From NCBI GenBank assembly GCA_937893675.1, contig CALBGI010000034.1, positions 1 to 64,000 on the forward strand: 64,000 bases of DNA, in the 5' to 3' direction. The notes beneath the pieces are model-generated. The model saw only the letters and a list, made by a program, of their open reading frames with translations. It was not told the origin of the DNA and did no database searches. The position numbers were made by a program, and so were the translations under genes. Positions 44,077-53,046 of this stretch are shown here, piece after piece. Position 1 is the stretch's first letter, and each line of letters starts with the position of its first letter. The stretch comes from an uncultured Blautia sp. Its GTDB lineage: Bacteria; Bacillota; Clostridia; Lachnospirales; Lachnospiraceae.

Positions 44077-45171
44077 ATGAACATGATCACCCTTCAAAAT
44101 TCCTCTCAGACAGAGGTTACCATATTATCCAACCGATTTATTGACGCCTATATGCCTGAGGCCAATGGCGAATTTGTCAAGGTTTACATTTACCTGCTGC
44201 GGATCCTCGCCAATGTGCCGGCATCTTTTTCCCTGGAAGCCATGGCTGACCGCCTGCTCTGCACAGAGCGGGATATTTGCCGGGCTCTGAAATACTGGGA
44301 AAAGTCCGGGCTCATGACCCTGCAGTTTGACGCTTCCAAAAAACTCTGCGGCATTGTTCTCACCGAAAACGCGCCGTCCGTACAGACCGCCGTGGCGGCT
44401 CCGGCAGCCCCTGAGACCGTACCGGCCGCTTCCTCTTCTTCTGAGACTGCTGCCGCCGTTTCTGCGGACGCGAAGCCCTCCCGCACGGTCCGTCTCACTC
44501 CCGACCGGATAAAGGAGCTGAAACAGAACGAAGAAATTGTACAGCTGCTCTACATTGCAGAGCAGTATCTGGGCAAAACATTGACTCCCACGGAAATCCA
44601 GAAGATTCTTTTCTTTTATGACGAGCTGAATTTTTCTGCCGACCTGATCGAATATCTTCTGGAATACTGCGTCAGCCGCAATCACAAAAGCATCCGCTAC
44701 ATGGAAACCGTAGCGCTGTCCTGGGCCCAGGAGGGTATCACCACCGTACAGATGGCCAAAGAGAACACCTCCCGCTACGCCAAAGAATACTACACCATTC
44801 TGAAAGCTATGGGCATTACCGGCCGCACCCCCGTGGACGATGAGATTGCGTTTATGGACGTCTGGATGAAAAATTACGGTTTTGATATGCCGCTGATACA
44901 GGAGGCCTGCAGCCGCACGGTCCTCAAACTGGGGCAGCCCAGCTTCCCCTACGCGGACAAGATTCTTTCCGGCTGGAAGAAGAAAGATGTCCACAGTCTC
45001 GAAGATATCAAACTATTGGATCTGGAACACCAGAAACGGGCGCAGGAACGCCCCAAACAGAACGCAGCTCCCAAAACCGCCAACCGTTTCAACAACTTCC
45101 ATCAGCGGGACTATAATTTTGAAGAATATGAAAAACGACTGCTGAATCCGCAGACAGACGAATCAAGATAA
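44077..45171 (+). CDS. DnaD-domain replication initiation protein
   Basis: This 364-residue protein has an N-terminal winged-helix part (about 20-95; FVKVYIYLLRILANVPASFSLEAMADRLLCTERDICRALKYWEKSGLM). An Ala/Pro/Ser-rich linker (about 100-140) and two DnaD (DnaB_2) modules follow. Each module has the Y-x3-I/V-x3-W pattern: YMETVALSW with QEGI after it, then YADKILSGW with KKDV after it. DnaD and DnaB in Bacillus bind DNA and help load the replicative helicase at origins. The ATG at 44077 is chosen; upstream sequence in frame lies in the promoter. The gene for a helicase loader follows 11 bp later with its ribosome-binding site overlapping this stop, so a primosome role is well supported. Confidence 0.9.
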   Translation: MNMITLQNSSQTEVTILSNRFIDAYMPEANGEFVKVYIYLLRILANVPASFSLEAMADRLLCTERDICRALKYWEKSGLMTLQFDASKKLCGIVLTENAPSVQTAVAAPAAPETVPAASSSSETAAAVSADAKPSRTVRLTPDRIKELKQNEEIVQLLYIAEQYLGKTLTPTEIQKILFFYDELNFSADLIEYLLEYCVSRNHKSIRYMETVALSWAQEGITTVQMAKENTSRYAKEYYTILKAMGITGRTPVDDEIAFMDVWMKNYGFDMPLIQEACSRTVLKLGQPSFPYADKILSGWKKKDVHSLEDIKLLDLEHQKRAQERPKQNAAPKTANRFNNFHQRDYNFEEYEKRLLNPQTDESR

Positions 45172-45182
45172 GGAGGCCCGTT

Positions 45183-46169
45183 GTGCCTTTACAAAATTTT
45201 CAGTACGAAATCATTATGAGAGAATACAGCCGCAGGCAGACCCGGAACCGGCAGATCCTGGAGGAACGCCGCCAGGATGTTTACCGCCAGATTCCCCGGC
45301 TTGCCGAAATCGACAGAGAGGTGGCTGCCTTAAGCGCCGCAAAAGCCCGCGCCCTCCTTCTGGGAGATACGGAAGATCCGGGCGATCTGCGCGCGGCCAT
45401 CGCGAAGCTTTCCGGCGAGCGCGTCTCCCTTCTGGCCATGAAGGGGTATCCCGCAGATTATCTGGAAGAGCCTTACGACTGTCCGCTTTGTCAGGACACC
45501 GGCTATATCGGAAGCAAAAAATGCTCCTGTTTCAAAAAAGCAGAGATCGAACTTCTCTACACACAATCCAATCTCACCGATATTTTAAAGAAAGAAAATT
45601 TTGACCACTTTTCATTTGACTATTATTCTGATACAATAATAAACGAAACCACGGGACTGTCCTCTCTGGAGACAGCCCGGCGCGCATATAACACAGCATG
45701 GAATTTTGTAAAAGGCTTCGATGACTCCTTCGAGAATCTTTTTCTCTACGGAGACACCGGCGTGGGCAAGACATTTCTTTCCCACTGTATTGCCCGCGAA
45801 CTGATCCAGACCTCCCACTGTGTTCTCTACTTTTCCGCTTTTGACTTTTTTGATATGCTGGCGGGAAGTACCTTTTCCAAAGAGAACCGCAATGGAGACG
45901 AGGAGCTTCTCTATGACTGTGATCTTCTGATTATTGACGATCTGGGAACCGAACTGACCAACAGCTTTGTATCTTCCCAGTTGTTTTTGTGCGTCAATGA
46001 GCGGATCATGCGCCGGAAATCCACCCTGATTTCCACGAACCTTACTCTGGAGAAATTCTCCGATACATATTCCGAGCGAACCTTTTCCCGTATTGCCAGC
46101 AGTTATCAGATGCTGAAGCTTATCGGCAAGGATATTCGACTTCAGAAATTATTTTTAGGAGGAAAATAA
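45183..46169 (+). CDS. DnaC/DnaI-like helicase loader ATPase
   Basis: This 328-residue protein has an N-terminal helical part and a small cysteine cluster (CPLCQDTGYIGSKKCSC, about 99-115). An AAA+ domain follows with Walker A GDTGVGKT (about 192-199), Walker B LLIIDDLG, sensor 1 STNL and the Arg-finger region SERTFSRI. It belongs to the DnaC/IstB family; the link to a DnaD-type gene makes helicase loading at origin or restart the likely role. IstB transposon helpers share the fold, but no transposase is near. It starts with GTG, with AGGAGG 6 nt upstream. The next gene starts 3 bp after its stop. Confidence 0.9.
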   Translation: MPLQNFQYEIIMREYSRRQTRNRQILEERRQDVYRQIPRLAEIDREVAALSAAKARALLLGDTEDPGDLRAAIAKLSGERVSLLAMKGYPADYLEEPYDCPLCQDTGYIGSKKCSCFKKAEIELLYTQSNLTDILKKENFDHFSFDYYSDTIINETTGLSSLETARRAYNTAWNFVKGFDDSFENLFLYGDTGVGKTFLSHCIARELIQTSHCVLYFSAFDFFDMLAGSTFSKENRNGDEELLYDCDLLIIDDLGTELTNSFVSSQLFLCVNERIMRRKSTLISTNLTLEKFSDTYSERTFSRIASSYQMLKLIGKDIRLQKLFLGGK

Positions 46170-46172
46170 AAC

Positions 46173-47354
46173 ATGGCACAGGCAACTACAAAAAATCTGG
46201 CAACCCTTCCTTTTGGACGACTGGGATTAATTCCCCTGAAAAGCTGTGAAACTCTTGGCGACAAGGTAGACCAGTGGCTTGTCAAATGGCGCAGCGAACG
46301 CTCTCATTCCGAGCTGGATTCCGTTGCTTTTGAAGGATATCAGCGGGATTCCTACAAAATTTCCGCAAGCATTCCCCGTTTCGGGTCCGGCGAGGGCAAA
46401 TGTACCATCTCCGAATCTGTCCGCGGCGATGATCTCTATCTCATGGTGGATGTATGCAACTACAGCATCAGCTATCCCATCGGCCAATATACAAACTTTA
46501 TGTCACCGGATGACCATTTTCAGGATTTAAAAAGAGCCATTGCAGCGATCGGCGGCAAGGCACGCCGTATCAATGTGATCATGCCGTATCTCTACGAGAG
46601 CCGTCAGAGCAAGCGCACCGGCAGAGAGTCCCTGGACTGCGCAACCGCCCTGCAGGAGCTGATCTCCATGGGTGTGGAGAATATCATCACCTTCGACGCG
46701 CACGATGCCCGGATCCAGAATGCGACACCGCTTCACGGCTTCGAGACGGTACAGCCTTCCTACCAGTTCATCAAGGCGCTCTTAAACCACGAAGAAGGAC
46801 TGCGCATTGACAATGAGCATTTCGCCATCATCAGCCCGGATGAGGGAAGTATGAGCCGTGCCATTTATCTGGCCAACGTCCTCGGCGTTGACATGGGCAT
46901 GTATTACAAACGTCTGGACTATTCCAGATTCATCAATGGACGCCATCCTCTGGCTGCCTATGAGTTCCTTGGTCCGGACGTAAAAGGCAAAGACATGATC
47001 TTGGTGGACGACATGATCTCCTCCGGAGATACCATTCTCCAGACCGCTTCTCTTCTGAAAGAACGCGGCGCAGGACGTATCTATATCTGCTCAACCTTCG
47101 GTCATTTCACTGATGGTCTGGAGAAATTTGACAAGGCTCACGCTGCAGGCGCCTTCGACAAGATGCTTACCACGAACCTGGTTTACCAGACTCCGGAGCT
47201 TCTCGCGAAGCCTTACTATATTTCCTGCGATATGAGCAAATACATTGCGCTGATCATCGACACTCTGAACCACGATCTGTCTGTAAGCTATCTGCTGAAT
47301 CCTGTGGACAGGATCAAGAAGTGCGTGGAGAAATATATGTCTCAATATAAATAA
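46173..47354 (+). CDS. prs: Ribose-phosphate pyrophosphokinase (PRPP synthetase), long form
   Basis: This 393-residue protein resembles PRPP synthetase. It has RRINVIMPYLYESRQSKRTGRESLDC, the metal-binding TFDAHDARIQNA, a pyrophosphate/PRPP loop region, and the PRPP-binding VDDMISSGDT (canonical VDDMIDTAGT). It is about 75 residues longer than typical Prs (about 315). The extra N-terminal part contains sequence I cannot assign. The product PRPP feeds purine, pyrimidine, NAD, His and Trp synthesis. It is the last gene of the DnaA-linked operon, so nucleotide precursor supply may be co-regulated with initiation. It ends at a large bidirectional hairpin. Confidence 0.9.
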   Translation: MAQATTKNLATLPFGRLGLIPLKSCETLGDKVDQWLVKWRSERSHSELDSVAFEGYQRDSYKISASIPRFGSGEGKCTISESVRGDDLYLMVDVCNYSISYPIGQYTNFMSPDDHFQDLKRAIAAIGGKARRINVIMPYLYESRQSKRTGRESLDCATALQELISMGVENIITFDAHDARIQNATPLHGFETVQPSYQFIKALLNHEEGLRIDNEHFAIISPDEGSMSRAIYLANVLGVDMGMYYKRLDYSRFINGRHPLAAYEFLGPDVKGKDMILVDDMISSGDTILQTASLLKERGAGRIYICSTFGHFTDGLEKFDKAHAAGAFDKMLTTNLVYQTPELLAKPYYISCDMSKYIALIIDTLNHDLSVSYLLNPVDRIKKCVEKYMSQYK

Positions 47355-47365
47355 AATCCCGCAGA

Positions 47366-47440
47366 TAAAAAGGGAGCTGCCGCAAATTGTGCTCCGGCGC
47401 TGCATTGCCGGAGTGCAAATTTTCGACAGCTCTTTCTCTG
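47366..47440. terminator. Large bidirectional terminator between prs and the yhaN-like gene
   Basis: Arms about 47371-47399 and 47407-47435 form a hairpin of about 26 pairs with a few mismatches. T-rich sequence follows on both strands (TTTCTCTGTTTT on plus; CCCTTTTTATC on minus). It separates two convergent operons. Confidence 0.88.
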
Positions 47441-47442
47441 TT

Positions 47443-48990
47443 TTATAATTCCAGCCTCTGGTAGGGAATCCCTTCCCGCTCCAGAAGTTCCATTTCTCTT
47501 TTGTGGCAGGTGCTTATCACAATCTGCCGTCCTTCTTTGTGAAGCCAGGCAAGCACTGCGGCCAGGCGCTCCTCATCATACATCCCGAACACATCGTCCA
47601 GGATCACCGGAAATTTCTCCTCCTCACAGAACAGCTCTCCCGCAGCCATGCGAAGAGAAAAATAGATCTGCTCCAGCGTCCCTCTGCTCAGACGCTCCAA
47701 CGGCACAACCCGTTCCTGTGTATTTACAGAGATGTGAAACTCCTCATCCAGCAAAACCTCCCTGTATTTGCCCCCTGTAATCTCTCCCAGAATCTCAGAA
47801 GTGCGTTTTCTCAGGCTTCCGCCCAGATGGCGGCTCATATTACCCGAAAGCTTCCCAATGGTCTCCAGCGCCAGATTAAGCGCCTCTATCTCCGTCTCCT
47901 CCGGCGCAGGCGCTTCCATGGCCGCCTCCACCTCGTTGTACTCTGCCGCCAGATTTTCAAAGGCAGTCTCTTTTTCCGCGCAGGCAGCGTTCATACTCTC
48001 CTTGTTCCACTCCAGCTTCTCCTGCCGCGCCAGCCAGCGTTTTTTCAGCTTCTCCTGCCGCAGGATTTCCCCGCCAAGCTTACGGTTTCCCGCATACATC
48101 CAGGCAGCCACAGCCGCAAACAGCACGGGAAGCACACAGGCAGGCACCAGATAATCCGTAAACAAAAGGAAAGCCGCCTCTCCCGCAGCCAGCAAAAGCA
48201 GCAGCAGAACGCCCATTGTCAGAACACTCTTTCTCTTGTTCTGGATCCTGGCAATCCTCTCCTCCAAAAGAGCCTCCCCCTCTTCCCGGCTGCTGCCGAT
48301 ACGGAGGCTCTGTACCTGCTCCTCCTGACGGCTCTTCCTACCTCGAAGCTCGTCCAGCTCCCGCCGCAGGTATTCCATATTTACAGAAATTTTTTCCTTT
48401 GTCTTCTCCATTTCCTGGGCTTTGCGGGAAACCTGCACCTGATATCCCTTGCGCGACATTTTCAGCATCTGCTCTGCCCGGCTCAAATCCAGAGAATTGT
48501 CTCCCGTTCCCTGATAGCTCGCCATATAGTTCTGCAGCTCCCGCACAAGCTCCTGCCCGGTAACGCTCTTGAGCTGCGCCACGGAAACCGTATTGTCGTA
48601 AACTGCCTCGCTGACGTTTCCCAAAACAGCGTCCAAAGCTCCTGCTTCCATATCGAGAACCCGGCCGTCCGTCTCCGAAAACAACTCGTTTTTCACATTA
48701 TTTTTATAAAAATTCCTGGTAAGGCGAAATTCCTTGCCCCCGCTTTCAAACCACATCGTTCCGCCATAGTCTGCCGGGTTCTCCCAGGGCTCATAGGTTG
48801 CATACACATCATTCTTTGCACCCCTTCCCCTCTGACGGGAAATTCCATAAAACATACTTTTGATGAACGTGTGCACTGTGGTTTTTCCGCTCTCATTTTC
48901 CCCGTAAAGCACATTGATCCCGTCGGAAAATGTGAGCGTTCTGTCACTGATCTTCCCAAATTTCCTGATTCTTATTTCTTTGATTCTCAT
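47443..48990 (-). CDS. SbcC/Rad50-like ATPase with transmembrane hairpin (YhaN-like)
   Basis: This 515-residue protein has Walker A GENESGKTT (about 28-36) with MRIKEIRIRKFGKI before it. A first coiled-coil arm (about 170-250) leads to two membrane segments at about 255-273 and 276-297, then a second arm (about 300-395). The C-terminal lobe has the ABC signature LSRGTLEQIYFSLRMA and Walker B FPVILDDVF. The position where SbcC carries a zinc hook is taken by the membrane hairpin. It is the ATPase partner of the adjacent phosphoesterase, as in the YhaN/YhaO pair of Bacillus. Start MRIKEIRI at 48990; the frame is open upstream but overlaps the nuclease gene. DNA repair or end processing at the membrane is inference. 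Confidence 0.85.
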   Translation of the reverse strand: MRIKEIRIRKFGKISDRTLTFSDGINVLYGENESGKTTVHTFIKSMFYGISRQRGRGAKNDVYATYEPWENPADYGGTMWFESGGKEFRLTRNFYKNNVKNELFSETDGRVLDMEAGALDAVLGNVSEAVYDNTVSVAQLKSVTGQELVRELQNYMASYQGTGDNSLDLSRAEQMLKMSRKGYQVQVSRKAQEMEKTKEKISVNMEYLRRELDELRGRKSRQEEQVQSLRIGSSREEGEALLEERIARIQNKRKSVLTMGVLLLLLLAAGEAAFLLFTDYLVPACVLPVLFAAVAAWMYAGNRKLGGEILRQEKLKKRWLARQEKLEWNKESMNAACAEKETAFENLAAEYNEVEAAMEAPAPEETEIEALNLALETIGKLSGNMSRHLGGSLRKRTSEILGEITGGKYREVLLDEEFHISVNTQERVVPLERLSRGTLEQIYFSLRMAAGELFCEEEKFPVILDDVFGMYDEERLAAVLAWLHKEGRQIVISTCHKREMELLEREGIPYQRLEL

Positions 48991-49003
48991 ACCCTGATTC
49001 CCA

Positions 49004-50056
49004 TTATCTCCCCGTCTCAAGCAGTGCCTGCAGACCATAAAAAAGCGCTTTTTCCTCTACCTCATTCAAATCGCGGCCCGCAAAATGCTGAATGTAATCG
49101 CCGATCAGCGTCCCTCCGTACCGGCGGTACAGCTCCTGCAGGTTGTAAGCCGGATGGGAAGCGTCCACCACCTCCAGCACATTGCCAAGATTCTTAAGCT
49201 TTTCCGGAATCAGAAGAAGCTCCGGAGAACGCACCCCGTTGAGCATGACGCGATAAATATTATTTTTTCCCAGACGGGCAATATCCGCCCGCAGCATTTC
49301 TTCCAGAGAAAGCTGCGTGGAATCCTCCCGGAGCATCAGCACCACATCACAGTAGGAACGGCTTGCAAATGGCACAAACTGCACCCTCAGCCGCCCATCC
49401 TCTATACTACCCTCCATATAGCCATGAGCTCCTGTATCGTTCCTGTCCAGGGGTTCCAACGCCCCGGCATAGGCAATGGCGTCTGTTCGCAGGATCTGCG
49501 GCTTATGGATATGTCCAAGAGCCACATAGTCAAATCCCGCTGCCGCCAGGCGGCTGATATTGATCGGACTATGCCGCTCATCTCCTCCGTGCGCCAACAG
49601 AATATGCAGTCCCTCTTCCCTGCAGGGAGCCGCCTTTTCATAGAGGGGTTCTGTGATCTCCTGATGCTCATAGCTCAGGCCGTACACATAGACAGGATGC
49701 TTCTCGTCTTTGATACAACGCAGGGTTTCTCCCTCAAAGAAAACCACATTGGATTCCCAGGGAAATCCCCGGTAAAAGCTGTTCGGACGCATGTGATCAT
49801 GATTTCCGGCCATCAGATATACTCTGGTTTCCGGAATCGTAGAAAACAGATAATTCACTTCTTTCAGTTCACGCAGCAAAGGCTGACGGTGGAACAGATC
49901 TCCGGCTATAAATAAGAAATCCACCGGATTCTCACGGATGCCCGCAATAATCCGGCGGAAAGTTTCCCAGATTTCTTCCTCCCGCTGCCGGCTCCAGGAG
50001 TACCCTTTGTCAGGGGCCGCTCCCAGATGCACATCTGCAAGATGAATAAATTTCAT
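49004..50056 (-). CDS. YhaO/SbcD-like DNA repair metallophosphoesterase
   Basis: This 350-residue protein has the five motifs of Mre11/SbcD phosphoesterases in order: DVHLG, AGDLFHR, GNHDHM, LAHGGDE and LGHIHKPQ. A C-terminal cap region lies at about 230-350. It should be a Mn-dependent nuclease. It is the first gene of a two-gene operon with the SbcC-like ATPase 13 bp downstream, which is the usual arrangement (nuclease before ATPase). The start has GGAGG upstream. It lies 37 bp after asnS on the same strand. I call it YhaO-like because the partner is compact and membrane-inserted. Confidence 0.92.
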   Translation of the reverse strand: MKFIHLADVHLGAAPDKGYSWSRQREEEIWETFRRIIAGIRENPVDFLFIAGDLFHRQPLLRELKEVNYLFSTIPETRVYLMAGNHDHMRPNSFYRGFPWESNVVFFEGETLRCIKDEKHPVYVYGLSYEHQEITEPLYEKAAPCREEGLHILLAHGGDERHSPINISRLAAAGFDYVALGHIHKPQILRTDAIAYAGALEPLDRNDTGAHGYMEGSIEDGRLRVQFVPFASRSYCDVVLMLREDSTQLSLEEMLRADIARLGKNNIYRVMLNGVRSPELLLIPEKLKNLGNVLEVVDASHPAYNLQELYRRYGGTLIGDYIQHFAGRDLNEVEEKALFYGLQALLETGR

Positions 50057-50093
50057 ATAACCTCCAGCAATACAGGCCAGCAGCCTGCCTCTT

Positions 50094-51485
50094 TTACAAT
50101 TCGCAGTTATTCACTGTTCTCGGGAAGGGAAGCACATCGCGGATGTTGCCCATTCCTGTAAGGTACATCACACAGCGCTCAAAGCCCAGCCCAAAGCCGG
50201 AATGACGGGTGGAACCGTATTTGCGCAGATCCAGATAGAACTGATAATCCTCTTTGTTCAGCCCCAGCTCGTCCATACGCGCCTCAAGCTTCGCCAGATC
50301 GTCTTCTCTCTGGCTTCCTCCGATGATCTCACCGATTCCGGGAACCAGGCAGTCCATGGCAGCCACCGTCTTACCATCCTCATTCTGTTTCATATAGAAT
50401 GCTTTGATTTCTTTGGGATAGTCTGTTACAAATACCGGCTTTTTGAAAATTTCCTCGGTAAGGTAACGCTCATGCTCTGTCTGCAGGTCACATCCCCAGA
50501 ACACCTTGTAGTCAAATTTGTCGTTGTTCTTCTCCAGAATTTCAATGGCCTCCGTATAGGTCACATGGCCGAATTCCGAGTTCATCACATGGTTCAGACG
50601 CTCCAGAAGTCCTTTGTCCACAAAGGAATTGAAGAAGTTCATCTCCTCCGGAGCATTCTCAAGCACATAGCGGATAACATATTTCAGCATGTCCTCGGCA
50701 AGCGCCATGTTATCCTCCAGGTCCGCAAACGCACATTCCGGCTCAATCATCCAGAACTCTGCCGCATGGCGGGTGGTATTGGAGTTTTCTGCACGGAAGG
50801 TAGGCCCAAAGGTATAAATATCCCGGAACGCCTGGGCAAAGGTCTCACCGTTGAGCTGTCCGCTCACAGTAAGATTGGTTTCTTTTCCAAAGAAATCCTG
50901 GCTGAAATCCACGTTCCCCTTGTCATCCATGGGCGGATTCTGAGCATCCAGCGTGGTGACACGGAACATCTCACCTGCGCCTTCACAGTCGCTTCCCGTA
51001 ATCAGCGGAGTGTGCACATACACAAAGCCTCTCTCCTGGAAAAATTTGTGAATGGCAAACGCGCACAGGGAACGCACGCGGAACACGGCCTGGAAGGTGT
51101 TTGTTCTGGGACGCAGATGCGTCATAGTGCGCAGAAACTCCAGGCTGTGACGTTTCTTCTGCAGCGGGTAATCCGGAGCGGACGCACCCTCTACCGTAAT
51201 CTCCGCCGCCTGGATCTCAAAGGGCTGCTTTGCCTGGGGAGTTGCCACCAGGGTTCCCTTCACCACAATGGCTGCCCCCACATTCAGCTTGCTGATCTCC
51301 GCAAAGTTGTCCATACTGTCATGATATACAATCTGCAGCGTCTCAAAAAATGAGCCGTCATGCAGAACAATAAAACCGAAGGTTTTGGAGTCACGCACGC
51401 TGCGCACCCAGCCGCCTACGGTGATCTCTTTATCGAGAAATTTCTCTCTCTCTCTGTAAATTTCTTTTACTGTTGTCAGTTTCAT
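50094..51485 (-). CDS. asnS: Asparaginyl-tRNA synthetase
   Basis: This 463-residue class IIb synthetase has an N-terminal OB fold (VGGWVRSVRDSKTFGFIVLHDGSF). The catalytic domain shows motif 1 region FFQERGFVYVHTPLIT, motif 2 FRAENSNTTRHAAEFWMIEPE and motif 3 GFGLGFERCVMYLTG, ending PFPR. Asn-versus-Asp choice is supported by ENSNTTRHAAEFW, typical of AsnRS. It charges tRNA-Asn with asparagine. A TTGCGC/TATACT promoter and GAGGA ribosome-binding site precede it. The downstream yhaO-yhaN pair may be read from the same transcript, as no terminator separates them. Confidence 0.97.
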   Translation of the reverse strand: MKLTTVKEIYREREKFLDKEITVGGWVRSVRDSKTFGFIVLHDGSFFETLQIVYHDSMDNFAEISKLNVGAAIVVKGTLVATPQAKQPFEIQAAEITVEGASAPDYPLQKKRHSLEFLRTMTHLRPRTNTFQAVFRVRSLCAFAIHKFFQERGFVYVHTPLITGSDCEGAGEMFRVTTLDAQNPPMDDKGNVDFSQDFFGKETNLTVSGQLNGETFAQAFRDIYTFGPTFRAENSNTTRHAAEFWMIEPECAFADLEDNMALAEDMLKYVIRYVLENAPEEMNFFNSFVDKGLLERLNHVMNSEFGHVTYTEAIEILEKNNDKFDYKVFWGCDLQTEHERYLTEEIFKKPVFVTDYPKEIKAFYMKQNEDGKTVAAMDCLVPGIGEIIGGSQREDDLAKLEARMDELGLNKEDYQFYLDLRKYGSTRHSGFGLGFERCVMYLTGMGNIRDVLPFPRTVNNCEL

Positions 51486-51525
51486 AATTCCGTCCTCTTT
51501 CTATACATTTTTCAACATACAAACC

Positions 51526-51554
51526 AGTATAGTCGATTCCCCCTGTTCGCGCAA
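51526..51554 (-). promoter_or_regulatory. asnS promoter, overlapped by a hairpin
   Basis: On the minus strand: TTGCGC (51549-51554), 17-bp spacer, TATACT (51526-51531). The stem GATTCCCC/GGGGAATC (51535-51562) overlaps the spacer and -35. It could end transcription from the upstream SGNH gene or hinder this promoter. Confidence 0.6.
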
Positions 51555-51574
51555 GGGGAATCGCTTGAATTTCC

Positions 51575-53035
51575 CTAATGGGTCGCAATATGATTCAACG
51601 CAAAATCATAAATCCTCTTATAGGTTCTGGTAGAATAGTGAAGGCCGTCGTCCATTCCATTGTCGCTTCCTACTCCGGCATCATAGTAAAAGCCGTTGTT
51701 CACCAGGAACGAATAGGTATCCATGTACTGATAACTCGGAAGCTCCGTCTTCAGACGGTAGTTGAAGTTCCGCACATCCGCCTCTGTCCGGGGTGTCTTC
51801 GCTCCCAGCTGGTTCAGGACCTTGCTGTTGATGGGGTTCAGAGACATATAGTAAAGAGAACAGTTCTGAGCCTTCAGCGAGGGAGCAACGCTGTTCATAT
51901 AAGAGATATAATTGTTAATATTGGACAGATCATTGATTCCCAGATTGAAGATCACTGCGGTTCTTCTTGCGCCAGCTGCATTCCATTCCTGGATTGACTG
52001 CATAAGCTGTGCATAGCCCTGCGTCCGCAGCCACTCAAGCCCCTGGGCACTCTGATAGATAAAGGACACATCCTCCAGAGCCTTCATTCCGAACTGCGCT
52101 TTCAGCGCCTGCTCCATCCGAAACGTACGGGAATCCCCCACAAAAATAATGTGGTCGAATTTTTGTTTTGCCAACTGCAGATTCCGGTCCACTTCGCCCG
52201 CGGTAAGATTGCTCTCACTGGAACGCCTGCTCGCAACCACATAATAATCGGTATCCTCATAAAGCCGGAACATATCCCCTGCCAGATACTTGGGGTTGGA
52301 CATCTGCATAGGCTCGTCCGCATACCCCAGCATCGCCCACTTCGCCGTATTCCGAAGCGCCGGAAGCTTTACGTAGCCGCCCTTTACCAGATGCGCCGTT
52401 CCCATAACATCGCCGCCCAGTTTACGGATTGTCAATGTGATCAGCTCATACTTATCCTTGATATACACGCCGTATATATATTGCTGTTTTTTTGTGATTT
52501 TGAACTTGTCTCCCGCTCTGTAAAGCGGATCCATCTTTCCTTTTTTGGTGGTCCAGCCAATGGCCTTATACCCCTTGATCCGGGGAGGCGCAGGTAGCTT
52601 TACAACATCGCCCTTATTTCCGTAAAGGTTGAGAGAGGTAAATATCTTGCTCTTGCTCTTTCCCTTGTTGCTGGTAAACGTAAGCTCGCAGGGATGGATT
52701 TTCCGATAGGCAGAATACAGCGTGATATTATGATCCACAACGATCGTCTGTCCCTCAGAAAAATTCGCACTGGTCGCTCTCTTATTGTAGGACCATCCCA
52801 GGCTATAGTGGTTCTGCACCTTTGGAAGCTGCGGAAGCTGCACCGCTGTCCCCGCATTCACCGTCATGTTCAGGCGCTCAAAGGTCTTACTCGTCTTTCC
52901 ATTAAAGGACAAAAACGTTACCGTCACCGGATTGTCCGCCTTTACCTCTCTGGCAGCCGATGGCACAAACAGCAGCGCCAGAAAAGTCAGAAGAAGCAGG
53001 CAAACGCCTTTCTTTAAAACATTGCTCTTTTTCAT
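51575..53035 (-). CDS. Secreted SGNH hydrolase with InlB-type beta repeats
   Basis: This 486-residue protein has a signal peptide (KKGVCLLLLTFLALLFVPSAA) and two or three InlB B/Listeria-Bacteroides-type repeats (HYSLGWSYNKRAT...GQTIVVDHNITLYSAYRK and related, about 40-250). A C-terminal SGNH domain follows: block I FVGDSRT (catalytic Ser), block III LGINDL, and the final DDGLHYS with catalytic Asp and His. It should be an extracellular esterase or deacetylase acting on wall glycans. The start at 53035 (MKKSNVLKKG) is the first ATG compatible with a signal peptide; its ribosome-binding site is weak. It is 11 bp after galT in the galactose operon. Confidence 0.88.
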   Translation of the reverse strand: MKKSNVLKKGVCLLLLTFLALLFVPSAAREVKADNPVTVTFLSFNGKTSKTFERLNMTVNAGTAVQLPQLPKVQNHYSLGWSYNKRATSANFSEGQTIVVDHNITLYSAYRKIHPCELTFTSNKGKSKSKIFTSLNLYGNKGDVVKLPAPPRIKGYKAIGWTTKKGKMDPLYRAGDKFKITKKQQYIYGVYIKDKYELITLTIRKLGGDVMGTAHLVKGGYVKLPALRNTAKWAMLGYADEPMQMSNPKYLAGDMFRLYEDTDYYVVASRRSSESNLTAGEVDRNLQLAKQKFDHIIFVGDSRTFRMEQALKAQFGMKALEDVSFIYQSAQGLEWLRTQGYAQLMQSIQEWNAAGARRTAVIFNLGINDLSNINNYISYMNSVAPSLKAQNCSLYYMSLNPINSKVLNQLGAKTPRTEADVRNFNYRLKTELPSYQYMDTYSFLVNNGFYYDAGVGSDNGMDDGLHYSTRTYKRIYDFALNHIATH

Positions 53036-53046
53036 TTTCACTTTTA

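Noticed and set aside
45183..46169. IstB-type transposon helper
   Set aside because: The fold is shared, but there is no transposase or terminal repeat nearby and the upstream gene is a DnaD-domain protein.
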